From: Stentor coeruleus
Taxonomy: Eukaryota; Ciliophora; Heterotrichea; Heterotrichida; Stentoridae
NCBI GenBank assembly: GCA_001970955.1
Contig: MPUH01000342.1
Coordinates: 1-63,978 of the forward strand
DNA length: 63,978 nucleotides
Direction: 5' to 3'
Positions 21,531-32,600 of the stretch are shown here, one piece after another. The stretch's first letter is position 1. The number at the start of each line of letters is the position of its first letter. A program made the translations under genes and the position numbers. The notes under the pieces are model-generated. The model was not told the origin of the DNA. It searched no databases and saw only the letters and a program-made list of their open reading frames with translations.

Positions 21531-22907
21531 AAACTTAAATTTTTTTCCTACTAGTATTGATTCGTATATATTTTTTTATTTTATACCGAATGAAGTGCCT
21601 AATAATGCATCAAGTGTTTATTCTATAAAAGTTTTTATTTATGTTGAAAATTATTCATATACACATATTATTCATCAAGATATACATGAGATTAATTTTG
21701 AACTCATAGGAATTTTTATAAGACAAAAATCCTATAATCTCTGAAGCTGGAACGTAAAAATAAATTTGAAATACATTATTTACTTTTTTTTTCTTATAAT
21801 GTGAATATTTTAAAAAGTCGCGTTTAACTTCAAAATTCTTATAAGACCTAAAATTGCAATCATAAACATTATTATGATTTTTGATAAAAGTTTTGATAAG
21901 AGTTTTTAGAAGAAAAACTATTAAATAATTGTAATTCAAGATAACAAAAAACTGGAAAACAATTTTTTATTAAATAAACAAATTCAGTAGGGAACAAAAT
22001 TTCAGATTAGGAAAATCTATATGTAACAAGAATAAACGTAAGGGGAAATTTGTGTAGAATTATATTGCCTATCTTTCACTTGAGTTAAAATGTATTCACT
22101 AATGGGTATATGGAAAATGGATATCAGAAAATCAATTAGACAGATGTTTTTTTGCAATAAAGTCAAAAAAAATCAGATTTAAAGTCTTAAATAGTTGGGA
22201 ATTTTATTTTTTCTTGACTCTTATCGTTTATCATTTTAAAAAAAAAAATCGTCAGAAATCTAAAATCATCCTTCATACAAACATTATACACGTAAAAAAT
22301 GATATTTTAATGAAAGTTTTAGACAATATCATTATGCATAGTAATTCTTATATATATATTATCATCTTAATTTCATTTAGAAAAAATTCCTAATGTTTAA
22401 TTTAATTTAAAAGTTATTAAACTTATTTCTTTAGTTTCTAATTTTATTTTAAGTAGTATATGAGTTTAAAGACATTTGAAGTTTAGATAATAATGAATTA
22501 TCTTTTAGTTGATTTTAAATTAAACATCAAAATTATTAGAAGTTTGATTCAGTTGGAACTAACTTTTGAATTTAAGTTAAAATAGTCTATTTTATGAATA
22601 ATTATTGATTTCACTTATAAAAAAGCAGTTAAAATACTGATAATACATATAAAAATAATATTTTCTTATCTTCAACTTTCCTCAAGCAATAAAATTATAC
22701 ATTTTTTAATTAAAATTCTAACTAAAAGTATATTATATAAATGTTTAAAGCATATATAATCTCTATAGTAAGCTATGCTAAAAAAAATTCTTAAACATAT
22801 TATTTTTATCTTCATATCCAAAAATTCTAGTTTACCCACAAATCACAAAAGAAAATGCAAAAACCATAAAAATATAACTTTACATCTTCTTATATTAGAT
22901 AACAATT
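21531..22907. other. Intergenic spacer, 1.4 kb
   Basis: Very AT-rich DNA between cyclase A (minus) and a coiled-coil gene (minus). A 94-codon frame at 21655-21939 (minus) is low-complexity and looks non-coding. Nothing else was recognised. Confidence 0.6.
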
Positions 22908-24227
22908 CTAGCTAATCTTTTCAATAACCTTACTATAATGGTTAGGATTTGGGGATTTTTGTATCAAAACATGTATCATCTTAGCTTTAGCATACTCATG
23001 ATTCGCCTGTATAGCATCATATCTAATTTTTTGATTTGTTTTTTCCTTTAATTCCTTCATCGTCTCAAATTTCTTATGTAATTCCAAATGTTTTTCAATA
23101 AGCTCCTTTTTTTTTTCCATATCTGATTTCCTTATCCTATTCAAATTCTCTCTAGCATCTTCATCCCTTAAATGCTGTCTTATTGACCAGTATTCTTTTT
23201 CCTTATTCAACTCTTCTAATTGATATAAAACTTTGTTTTTATGATTCATTTGTTTGCTGTCTAATTTTCTCATGCGTTTTAGCATTTTATCGCTTTCTTC
23301 TTCAAGATTGTTTTTGATTTTCGTCACTTTTTTTGTAATAGTTTCTTGTTTTTTAGCATGAACATCTGTGATAAGTTTGATTTTTTTGCTTCGATGACTA
23401 TCTAAATGGTCTATTTTTCCTATAAGATTGATAAGTTTTGAATGTTCATGAACTTCTCTTATAGATTTGTGCTTTTTAAGGATATTGTGAACTTTTTCAT
23501 TATGATCAGCAATTTTTATACGTTTTTCTTGAAGTAAGGATTGATGAAGGTGTTTGGATCTTAGCATTTTTTCATGGAAGCTTTGCAGGTGGTCTAAACT
23601 AGAGTCATTGTTTGATGTACGACTTAAGCTCCTTTGCATGCTTCTAAATTTCCGGCTTTGGGGACTGATACTTCCTACACGAGATGGGACTCGAGATAGT
23701 TTTTCTTTCCATTTACGAGTTTTCTCCTGCTGCTGACTTAATAAATTGTCAATTCTCATTTTCACAGCTTCTCTTTTGTGATCATCTTCAATTCTTTTTT
23801 TTTCTATTTCACTTTTAAGTTTTTCTTCAATGAATTCTTTTCTTAAGAGTTTTTGCATGCTTGAACCTAATAGTTTTCTCCTATGATTTTCTTGTTTTAT
23901 TTGGATAGATAAATTCATTTTAGATTTCAGTTTAGCTTTTGAAAGTGAGGATTCTTGTGTTTCCACTCGTTCTGAACTAAAACTAAAATGGTCAAAAGGG
24001 TATTTTTTGGCTTTGTCATGATTTATATAGTTCACTATTTGATTTTTAAGCTTTTTCAAACGTTTTAAATGATGCTCGTATCGTAATCTTTGAACTTTTT
24101 CGTTTCCATGGAAAAAAGATTTATCTCTAAATAAGACTTACCTTATTTTAAGGTCATCTGAAGTTATTTCTAAATATTTCATGGCTTCTTGGACCTCAAT
24201 ATCTGATATATCAATGCAGTAATCCAT
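22908..24227 (-). CDS. Basic coiled-coil protein, one tiny intron
   Basis: A two-exon gene for a 434-aa protein. Exon 1 (24227-24142) starts MDYCIDISDIEVQEAMKYLE. A 15-nt intron (24141-24127) joins it to RDKSFFHGNEKVQRLRYEHH and the long frame. Almost all the rest is charged helix rich in Lys, Arg, Glu and Gln (residues about 80-420), strongly predicted as coiled coil, with many KK and RK pairs. It has the look of an axonemal, basal-body or cortical filament protein, but I recognise no family. No membrane segment or enzymatic motif is seen. The spliced start is preferred to the internal Met at 24059 because the intron exactly restores the frame. Confidence 0.8.
24127..24141 (-). other. 15-nt intron (coiled-coil gene)
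   Basis: On the coding strand the intron is GTAAGTCTTATTTAG. It removes an in-frame TAG and splits an Arg codon (AG/A). Confidence 0.88.
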
Positions 24228-24805
24228 TATATATATTATTAGAATTCTAGTTATGATATAATGGATTTTATGAGCATAAAGACGCAAAATTTATTAACGA
24301 TTTGATTCAGTTTTTTAAGCTAGTCAATTTTGTTTATGATGCATAGTTTATAGTGAAATATTATGTTATTAGAATAATAGCCGAGATTTAAAATTGATTA
24401 TTACATTTTTCAAAGCTTGAATACTGGTATTGTGTTGAGATATGAAATTAGTTTATAAACAGAATGATATAATATACATTTATAAGTATATAGGGAAATA
24501 TATAATAATTTCTAATATTATATGCTTTTTGTAATAGGTAGTAAATAATATTATTACATAGTAAATTATAATAAAATTCTTGAAGTTATACAGAGATTTA
24601 TAGTTTTATGATATCGAAAACTTGTTTTTTTTTATACACTGCTTTTAATAAACTTTTTCTGCATATTTAAGGATTTTCAACTTCGTCAATCTCACAGTCT
24701 TTTTAATTTTAAATTATTTAAAATCTAAAACCTACTATCTTATCATACAACAAGATGTTTCTTTAAAAATTATCAAGTTATTTTCTCGAATTTAATAATC
24801 TATAT
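24228..24805. other. Intergenic spacer, nothing recognised
   Basis: AT-rich spacer upstream of the coiled-coil gene and downstream of the repeat protein gene (both minus). No gene was recognised. Confidence 0.6.
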
Positions 24806-26293
24806 TTAGTTTTTCATTAAAGAAAATTTATAATCTGTATCAGCTACAGGTTGTATCCAATTATAATTGCCATTATAACTACTTTTCCATGTATTCTTAT
24901 CTGGTCCAATTTGAAAATTAGTCTTCCTTATATCATTATAATCAAGTCTTGCCCTCTCATTTTTCCCTTTCCACTTATATTCATTCATAAAATTACTTTG
25001 TCCCTGTATAGGATAATTTCCAAAACTCCAATGGCTTTCTTTCATTTTATTAACCCTTTCACGTAAATCATACCTAGGTTCAGGACTAGCAGATTTTCCA
25101 TATTCCAAAGCTGTAGTAACAAAATTCTTATCCCCATTCCCAATATCAAAATGATGACTTTTCAAATGTTTTTCAGTATAATAAGGAAGCTTAGCAGGAG
25201 ATGCACTTAAATTTTTATATGCAATATGCGAATGTGATACAAAATTTGGACTTTCTTCACCTAAATTAACATGTGAATAATTTTCATTTCTTTGAGCTTT
25301 TTTATATCCATTTGGTAATGATAATGGGCTTAAAGTATAGTTTTCTGAATATGAAGTTTTAAAAGATAAGTTATCGGATCCTAGTTTTACTGATGTTGGA
25401 GATGCTGTTTTATATTTTATTTCGTCATGTAAGTTTTGTGAGTAGTCCTCAAGTTTTGATGATATTTTATAAGTGTTTTGCATTGTTCCTAAGGTAAAAT
25501 TTGTTGCTCTTTTATCAGGATTTTTGGGATTTTCAGCTTTTTTGTCAAGATTTTCTGTTGGGATTGGGTTAGGTTTTTTATGCTGAAATGCTAATTGAGC
25601 CATTGTCAAATTGTCATTTTTCTCATTCATTACAGGAATACTCGTTATCTCTTTGTTTCTAGCAATTTTTACTGGTGACAGACTTTTATATGTTTTATAA
25701 TTTTCATAATTCGTCGTTATATAAGCTCCAGTTTTTTCAACTTTTTCTATCTGCCTTTGTGTGTTTTCAACTTTTTTCTTTATATCTTTATCTGTAACAA
25801 CCTTTTCCAAAATTTTTTCATATCTATAATCATTCTGCATTGCTGTTTTGTATATAATCTTAGTCCCTTCACTTATATTAAAATTCTGTTTTCTAGCATC
25901 TCTGATTTTAACAGGTTTTTCAATCATCTTAGGTATTGGGGTTGAACTTTCAATTTTATAAGCTTTACTTGATGTTGTAATATATGATCCTGGACTTTGA
26001 CTTAAAAATAAAGACATTGGGGGTTTTATAATTTTTGATTTAGGTACTTCTGTATATGAACGATATTGATAAGAAGATTCAGAGTTCTTTGTTATTGGAG
26101 AATCTGAGGATAACTTGATTGAAGTAATTTTGTTTGTCGAAATTAGCCTAGATTTTGTAGGAGTTGTATTAGAAAACTCGTTATGATGAGTTGTACTGTA
26201 GGTGTTTGGGTTTTGGCCTAGAGTAAAATGTGTTCCACGAGTTTCGTTAACAATTTTAGCTCGAAAATACCCAGGCATAAAGGATCCTTCCAT
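24806..26293 (-). CDS. Repeat protein with F-x-hydrophobic-G...Y motifs (possible axonemal protein)
   Basis: A 495-aa protein built of at least seven spaced copies of one short motif: an aromatic or hydrophobic residue, Gly, about six variable residues, then an aromatic and a Ser/Thr followed by Tyr. Copies include THFTLGQNPNTYSTTHH, NFTLGTMQNTYKISS, SVKLGSDNLSFKTSYSENY, HVNLGEESPNFVSHSHIAY, HFDIGNGDKNFVTTALEY, HWSFGNYPIQGQSNFMNEY and NFQIGPDKNTWKSSYNGNY. The motif resembles short repeats in microtubule-associated and axonemal doublet proteins of ciliates and animals, which suggests a ciliary or cortical microtubule role. That is inference from repeat style, not a family match. The protein is basic, Ser/Thr/Tyr-rich, soluble and probably extended. 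Confidence 0.78.
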   Translation of the reverse strand: MEGSFMPGYFRAKIVNETRGTHFTLGQNPNTYSTTHHNEFSNTTPTKSRLISTNKITSIKLSSDSPITKNSESSYQYRSYTEVPKSKIIKPPMSLFLSQSPGSYITTSSKAYKIESSTPIPKMIEKPVKIRDARKQNFNISEGTKIIYKTAMQNDYRYEKILEKVVTDKDIKKKVENTQRQIEKVEKTGAYITTNYENYKTYKSLSPVKIARNKEITSIPVMNEKNDNLTMAQLAFQHKKPNPIPTENLDKKAENPKNPDKRATNFTLGTMQNTYKISSKLEDYSQNLHDEIKYKTASPTSVKLGSDNLSFKTSYSENYTLSPLSLPNGYKKAQRNENYSHVNLGEESPNFVSHSHIAYKNLSASPAKLPYYTEKHLKSHHFDIGNGDKNFVTTALEYGKSASPEPRYDLRERVNKMKESHWSFGNYPIQGQSNFMNEYKWKGKNERARLDYNDIRKTNFQIGPDKNTWKSSYNGNYNWIQPVADTDYKFSLMKN

Positions 26294-26750
26294 TTTTATA
26301 GAAGTAGGTTTTTGTTTTTTTTTAAGATTTTTGATTTAGAAGGGTGACTTTTATGATAGTAAAGACTTGGATAATGATTTGAAGGATTTTGACTAGGTAA
26401 AAGGCTGATATTTAATACTATAGTCTTAGAAAGTAAAAAAATATTTAGTTTTTTATATCATAAAAATCAAGAGCTTCACTTTATTTATTATAATTCCAAC
26501 CACAATCATTTAAAAAATAAACATTATATTAAAATACTACATATAGAAATCCTATTTTTTTAAATATACCAAATATATTTCCCACTAAATCCCTCATCAA
26601 TAATTTTGTATCCAAAAACCTCTCATCAAAAGTAATCCTTTAAAACAAAATCCACACAAAAATACAAAACTCCTCTCTACCCACAAAAATCCCAACAGAA
26701 ATACAAATTTCATCTAAAAACCATATCCTAAAATTTCTTAAGCTTATTTT
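26294..26750. other. Intergenic spacer with C/A-rich tract
   Basis: This spacer lies between two minus-strand genes. From about 26480 to 26740 the plus strand is unusually C-rich and G-poor for an intergenic region here. No gene was recognised. Confidence 0.55.
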
Positions 26751-27305
26751 CTATTGAGATGTGCAATCTTTTGCAATATGCCCTGTTCCTTGGCACTTAT
26801 AACATTTTCTGTCATTAGTCCTTTCTCTTTTATTTTTAGTGCAATCTCTTGACACATGTCCAGCTTCACCACAATTATAACAGCTTCTATTGTTACTTAC
26901 TTGAGGACTAGCTTTAACAGGTTGAGTACAGTCTCTTGAAAGATGCCCAGCTTCACCACAATTATAGCAGGTTCTGTTGTTGCCTGCTGGAGGGCTAGCT
27001 TTGGCGCCTTGAGTACAATCTCTAGAAATATGTCCTTCTTGGCCGCAATTATAACATTCATTCCCTCCACTACCTTGATATCCTCTTCTTCCACCTCTTC
27101 CACCTCTTGGAGCTTTATGTTCTTCATGATCACAGTTTCTGGCTACATGATCAAGTGATCCGCATTTGTGACACGCTGTTTTTTCTGTACAGTCCTTCTG
27201 CTGGTGACCAGGCTTATGGCAATTGTAGCATAAGCTTTCAGTGCTTTGGCAATTTTTTGCCATATGGCCTGTCCCCCCACACCTATAACAATTCATTATA
27301 TCCAC
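26751..27305 (-). CDS. CCHC zinc-knuckle nucleic-acid-binding protein (CNBP/Gis2-like), seven knuckles
   Basis: A 184-aa protein consisting almost entirely of seven CX2CX4HX4C zinc knuckles: CYRCGGTGHMAKNC, CYNCHKPGHQQKDC, CHKCGSLDHVARNC, CYNCGQEGHISRDC, CYNCGEAGHLSRDC, CYNCGEAGHVSRDC and CYKCQGTGHIAKDC. An RGG-type basic linker (APRGGRGGRRGYQGSGG) lies between knuckles 3 and 4. This is the architecture of eukaryotic CNBP/Gis2/Byr3 proteins, which bind single-stranded G-rich DNA or RNA and influence translation. Seven knuckles and the RGG linker match CNBP closely. Knuckles 4-6 are near-identical, a sign of recent internal duplication. Translation may start at the first Met or three codons later (MNCYRCGG). 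Confidence 0.92.
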   Translation of the reverse strand: MDIMNCYRCGGTGHMAKNCQSTESLCYNCHKPGHQQKDCTEKTACHKCGSLDHVARNCDHEEHKAPRGGRGGRRGYQGSGGNECYNCGQEGHISRDCTQGAKASPPAGNNRTCYNCGEAGHLSRDCTQPVKASPQVSNNRSCYNCGEAGHVSRDCTKNKRERTNDRKCYKCQGTGHIAKDCTSQ

Positions 27306-28726
27306 AAATGAACATGTATATTTATACCAAATTGGAGTGGAAAAAAGGTTTTAGGAAATTGAGATACTGATAGAGAAAAGAAGATAGAAAGGTGGTGAGG
27401 TTGGGGATTTTAAGCTGGGAAAGAGTTTGGCATTTTTTTGATGGTTTTTTGAAGGATTGCAAAGATTTTGGTTTTTGATGTGGAAAAAGGATTTAAAAGA
27501 TTACCTTTGCCTTTGGGGTATTAGAATAAGCAAGTTTTAGATTAGAGTGGTGGAAGATTTTCGTGTAGGGAGTTTATGGGCTACAAGAAGGCATTAAATC
27601 ATCTTGGTTTGTTAATTTGATAAGGTTTTACTAGAAAAGATCAGATTTGCCGAGTTTTTTTTTACTGATGTCTTTTTGAGTCCTTCTCACTGCAACCAAC
27701 TATTTCTTTATGGAGGCTAACTTTTATAAAATTTCTCAGGTCCTTTCAGATACAGAGAATTACTATTATATGATTGGAGAAAGTTGATTAAAATCAAAAA
27801 GTTTGATTATAGAAATGATAATTAAAAGCTTTATTTGTAAAAGCAGAAGTTACAAAGTCTTTGAAATTTTATTTAATTATAAAGGATAAAATATTTTTTT
27901 TTATGACGACAGATGAAACCTACATGATTTTTACTTAAATTTTACTTAACAAGAAATCTTAACCTAAGAAGAATTGATGAAACTTTTTAAGATGGAAAGC
28001 AATGAAATTCATGAAAGGTTAGAGTAAGTGAATTGAATAAATATTTGTTAGAGGGTTAAAAGTATGGTAAATTTGATTTTTTATTTTCTCAAGTAAGATA
28101 GACACGAAGTTAAATTATTAATGAAGATAGATTCATTTATATTGAAGTTTAAAATTATATGTATTTTGTATTTTATAGTAAAAAGTTTAGGAAATTAGGT
28201 TGATAATATATATTTAAGAATATCATTTAGACAATATGTAAATTTATACTAAAAATATGTAATATGCTACGATGATAGTATTTATATATATCTTAGGATA
28301 TATAATTTTAATATCACATCGAAAAAATCTCATATTATATATTTGTAGTTTTTATGATAATAATTTGACTTACATCATCGAGAAATAATTCTTCATATTT
28401 TTATTTTTAAAGTTAGGTAAAATTAGAGCTATTGTTAAGAGAAACTATTATTTGATNTAAAATTAGAGCTATTGTTAAGAGAAACTATTATTTGATATAA
28501 AAAAATAATAATTTGTAGTTCAATAAGCAATAAAAGTAGGAATATACTTGTAAATAAATACTACATGTTAGAATTTTATGGAAAATTATATAAGGTAATA
28601 TTTATCATTTTATAAATAATAAAATTTAACTAAAGACTGTACTTTTTTTATCGATTTCAATCATTTGATAGATTTGATTTGAAAGCTGATATAAATTTAA
28701 GCAAAAAATACTTGAAAATTTAAGTC
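27306..28726. other. Intergenic spacer, 1.4 kb, contains a contig join
   Basis: This is spacer upstream of the CNBP-like gene. The first 200 bp are purine/G-rich on the plus strand; the rest is very AT-rich. An N at 28457 is flanked by an exact 39-bp direct repeat. No gene was recognised. Confidence 0.6.
28418..28496. repeat. Contig join with 39-bp direct repeat around N (28457)
   Basis: Positions 28418-28456 and 28458-28496 are identical and separated only by the N. This is the pattern expected of an unmerged overlap between contigs. Confidence 0.88.
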
Positions 28727-28767
28727 AAGGCAAAACTTCAAGTTTTAAACTACGTTTTGCCTTTTTT
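28727..28767 (+). repeat. Hairpin with 10-bp perfect stem followed by a T run
   Basis: AAGGCAAAAC (28727-28736) pairs with GTTTTGCCTT (28754-28763) across a 17-nt loop and is followed by further T residues. It sits just upstream of a coding-like relic. It could be a transcription terminator-like structure, a short mobile-element end, or chance. Confidence 0.5.
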
Positions 28768-28776
28768 GGACACTGA

Positions 28777-29540
28777 ATGATTAAATCATATATAATAGTT
28801 AATAAAAACATAATAGAGTATCTTTTCAAAGTTTTAAATGATCCCAATTATTATTTGTCTAACCTTTTCCAACTAAATGTAAAAGAAACTATATTTATCC
28901 TTTATTCTAAAATAAGCAAAGCTTTAAACATAAGGAAAGGACAAATAAATATTTGGCTACAACTTTTTGATGAAGTTCATAATACTTTAGAAGAACTAGA
29001 TGATTAGCTTTTTTATACTTAGATAAATTTATTTGCTAAAACTAGGAAGCGTATAGAAGAGAGTTTAAAGAAGTTATTAGGTATATAGAATATTATTTTA
29101 TTTAAAAGCTTTATAATTAACTCTACAACTTGAAATTTTATACCAGACAGAGTATGTTCATTTTTCCATTTACCATATAGAAATAACGTTTTAAATTCGT
29201 TTGTTAATATACATTATTGTATACTCTATGCTTTTTATTATAAGAGATTAACTAAAACTGCAAAAGAAAAAGTAGTTTCAAACTGTTATTTATCCTAAAT
29301 AAGTTTGGAGTCAAAAAATATTATTGTTCCTCCCTTAGCATCTATAAACCTTTTCAAGCTAAATAAAATTTACCTTTTCGTTTTATTGGAAAGCATAAAC
29401 CCCATTTAGCAAAACTTTCTTTCTTAGATTCGAAGCTAGCCTTAAAAATACCTTTAGATAAATATATTTTCATAATATTGGCAATTTTTTTACAATAAGA
29501 AAATACTTTGGTATCTAGAAAGGATTTGATCTTTTGAAAT
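28777..29540 (+). pseudogene. Possible decayed gene upstream of cyclase B
   Basis: A 76-codon open frame (28777-29007; LNDPNYYLSNLFQLNVKETI, QINIWLQLFDEVHNTLEELD) is followed, in the same frame, by further protein-like text broken by TAG, TAG, TAG, TGA and TAA (for example AKTRKRIEESLKKLLGI and NFIPDRVCSFFHLPYRNN). A shifted frame near 29310-29520 reads LPFRFIGKHKPHLAKLSFLD. No 15/16-nt introns explain the stops. It looks like a degenerated gene, but the family is not recognised and AT-rich chance coding cannot be excluded. The first 76 codons alone could be a small gene. Confidence 0.35.
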
Positions 29541-29636
29541 GTATTTTATTCTCAATAAGCTTCATGCATAATTTCTCTTCAATTAGATTATAAGTTTAAG
29601 CATACTAGATATAAAGCATCAGAAAAATTAAAGTCT

Positions 29637-32600
29637 ATGGCTATAAATATGAAGACCAAATTAAGTCTTAGCTCGGTAATAAAGGCAGAAAAAGTGAGAA
29701 ATTATCGACAAGTGAGTATTGTGCATGGCATTCAAGAAAAACCTTCTATCTATAAGTCTAATCGTGTATATTCAAAGCAATACACGTTCTTATACTTTAT
29801 GCCAAAAGCAATGCTTAATGAATTCAAAAATTTCTCATATTTTTGGTTTTTCATTGTAGTATTTCTAGACTTTTATTGCAAGGATAATGCAAAAAGCTGG
29901 AAACTTTATCCATTACTTCCTTTGATAATTTTTTTGGCCATAATTATTGTGAGCAATTTTTTTAGAGCATTAAGGAGATATAAAGCTAATCAAATGCACA
30001 ATAACTTAGAGACCAGAGTATGGGACAAAATAGGATTTAAAAACTGCAAATCTGAGAATTTAATAGTTGGAAATATAATCCTAGTCAAAGATAAAGAAAC
30101 CATTCCAGCTGATATTATTTTGCTTTCATTTAAACCAAAAGACTCAAATTCCACAAATCAAGATCAGGTTTTTAATAATCAACAATATTTCGGCGATTAT
30201 GTCGATAAACCATATTTTGTCTCGACTCAATCAAAAATCCCAGGAAGAAAAGAAAGTTTAATTAATCAAACTGACAATCAGCATATATACCTAAATATGA
30301 AAAAAATATTAGGAAATCATGATTTAGCTATAAAAAAACCTATAAAGAATACAGACTTTATAAAAGAAATAGATGCTGGAATTATAAATGGCCCTTTACG
30401 AAGAATAGAAAATATTAAAGTTATAATACCCAATAAAAGTTTTACAAATTTCAAAGGAAAAATAAAGTTTAAAGGAAACCCTAAAGCATGTATTGTAGAA
30501 AATGAGAACTTTGCTGTTGGTGGGTCTAAAGTTATAGGAAGTGAATGGATTTTAGGACTTGTGGTTTATACTGGAATGGAAACAAAGGTTTGGATAAACT
30601 CAACTACTAAATCTATAGTAAAACTTTCTAAACTTGAGAAAACTATTAATAAAGTACAAGCAATTAATGTTTGTATTATCGGGTTACTTGTAATTATAAG
30701 CACTTTTTTGAATCAATTATATTCAAATTTTCTTGATAAAGATGAGATATCTGATGTAGTTACACATTTTATTTTACTTTATGCGAGTTTAATCCCAGTG
30801 TCAATGTTTTTGTGTTTAGAGATCGCAAAAATTATTAGCATGCTAATTCTGAACTGGGAACATAAAAAGTTTAGAATAAAAGATCCGAAAGTACTTCAAG
30901 ATCTTGGAAAAGTTGAATTTGTATTAACAGGAAAGATTGGGATCATTAATAAATATAAACTTGAACTATCAGCACTAGTCTTTTATGACCAAATCTATCT
31001 TAAAGAGTCAAAAAAAACCAATAGTGCCTGCGAAAATGAATTACCAAATAAAAATAGCCTGATCGAATCTGAAAATGAAATCCAAATAAAAAGTGCAAAC
31101 TTTTTATCGTTTTCTTTATTAAAAGATCAGATACAAGAAGGAGAAATACCTGAAGATTTCCTAAAACTCTATTTCTGTGCTTGTCTATGTAGTTTTTCCT
31201 CATGGAATATAAACAATAAATACTGTAGTCCATCATCAAAATCAATGCTAAAAAGCTTAGCTGAAATCGGAATTTGTGTAAAAGAAAGAAATGGGAATAT
31301 CATCATCATGAAAATTGCAAACAAAGATTACGAATTCCAAATCTATGCAGAATACACAAAAAACGTTGGTGTTAGTGGAACATCAGTCTTAGTGAAATTT
31401 GGGCTTAACGAAAATTTTATGCTATTTGTTAAAGGTAGCGTTGATCTTATCAAACCTCTAGTTTACGATGAAATAGATGCTAAATTTATTGATGGAATTT
31501 CAAATAGCGGGCATTTCCTTACAAAAAGAAAAGTTGTCTATGCATATAAACAGCTTTCATCAGAAGATGGGGAATGCTTTCTTCAGGAACTTCATAACGC
31601 AAGACTATCTCCAATGAATGTTGAAAACAGAATAGAAACAGCATTTGAAAAGTATGGAAAAGATTTAATATACCTCGGAATAGCAGGTTTAGAACATGAA
31701 ATAACAGAAGAAACTCAAAAAACAGTAACAAATCTGAATGATGCTGGGATTAAAACATGGTTAATTACTGGTGCTAAAGAAGAAAATTCATTAGTAGCGT
31801 GTTTTGGGTCAAAGATTTTCCCAAGTTCTTGCAAAATTATTAATCTCAATGGTTTCAAAAATAGTGCTGAATGTTTAAAGGCATTAATGGATGTGGTTAT
31901 TGATGAATTAGTTAATAGCAAAATGCCAGATTTAAAATATAAGATTAGTACTGATACTACTCATAGAACATCCACTGGGCCTTTGATAAAACAAGAAAGG
32001 AAAATTAGGATTTTGAATGACCAGAGCACCCCAGAATTTTATAGTCCAGTTACAAGAAATTTTAAAAGACAAAGTAGAATTAAAAGAAAACATACAATAA
32101 ATCCACTTATAGCTGATTTAGCTAATATTGCTGAGTTTAAAACAAATACAATAATAGACCCACGCAATATTGACTTTTACATGCTAATAGATGCAAGTAT
32201 ATTAGAATTCGCATTATCAAGTTTAGAACATAGAAAATTGTTTGCAATGCTCCTTGTATCAGCTAAAGCTGTTTGTTTTCACTCGATGCTACCAAATCAG
32301 AAAATTGATATTGTAAGACTTTTACAAAATAATATCGTTTACAATCCAAGAGTGCTAGCTTTAAGTGATGGGATTTCTAATAACGGCATGCTTGATGAAG
32401 CTTCTATTGCGGTCTGTGTTAGAAAAGGAGGGAAAAATATTTGCTTGCCTAGTAATGTAGAGATCAGCAAATTGTCAGAGTTAGAAAAACTTCTTCTTGT
32501 AGATGGCCAAAACAGTTATTTTCAACTTAGCAAAATTTTATTATATTTCATCTATAACGAAACCATGATGACTACAATCATGTTTCTATTCCAAATATCT

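Noticed and set aside
21655..21939. 94-codon minus-strand frame between cyclase A and the coiled-coil gene
   Set aside because: N/I/Y/K-rich chance frame in AT-rich DNA.
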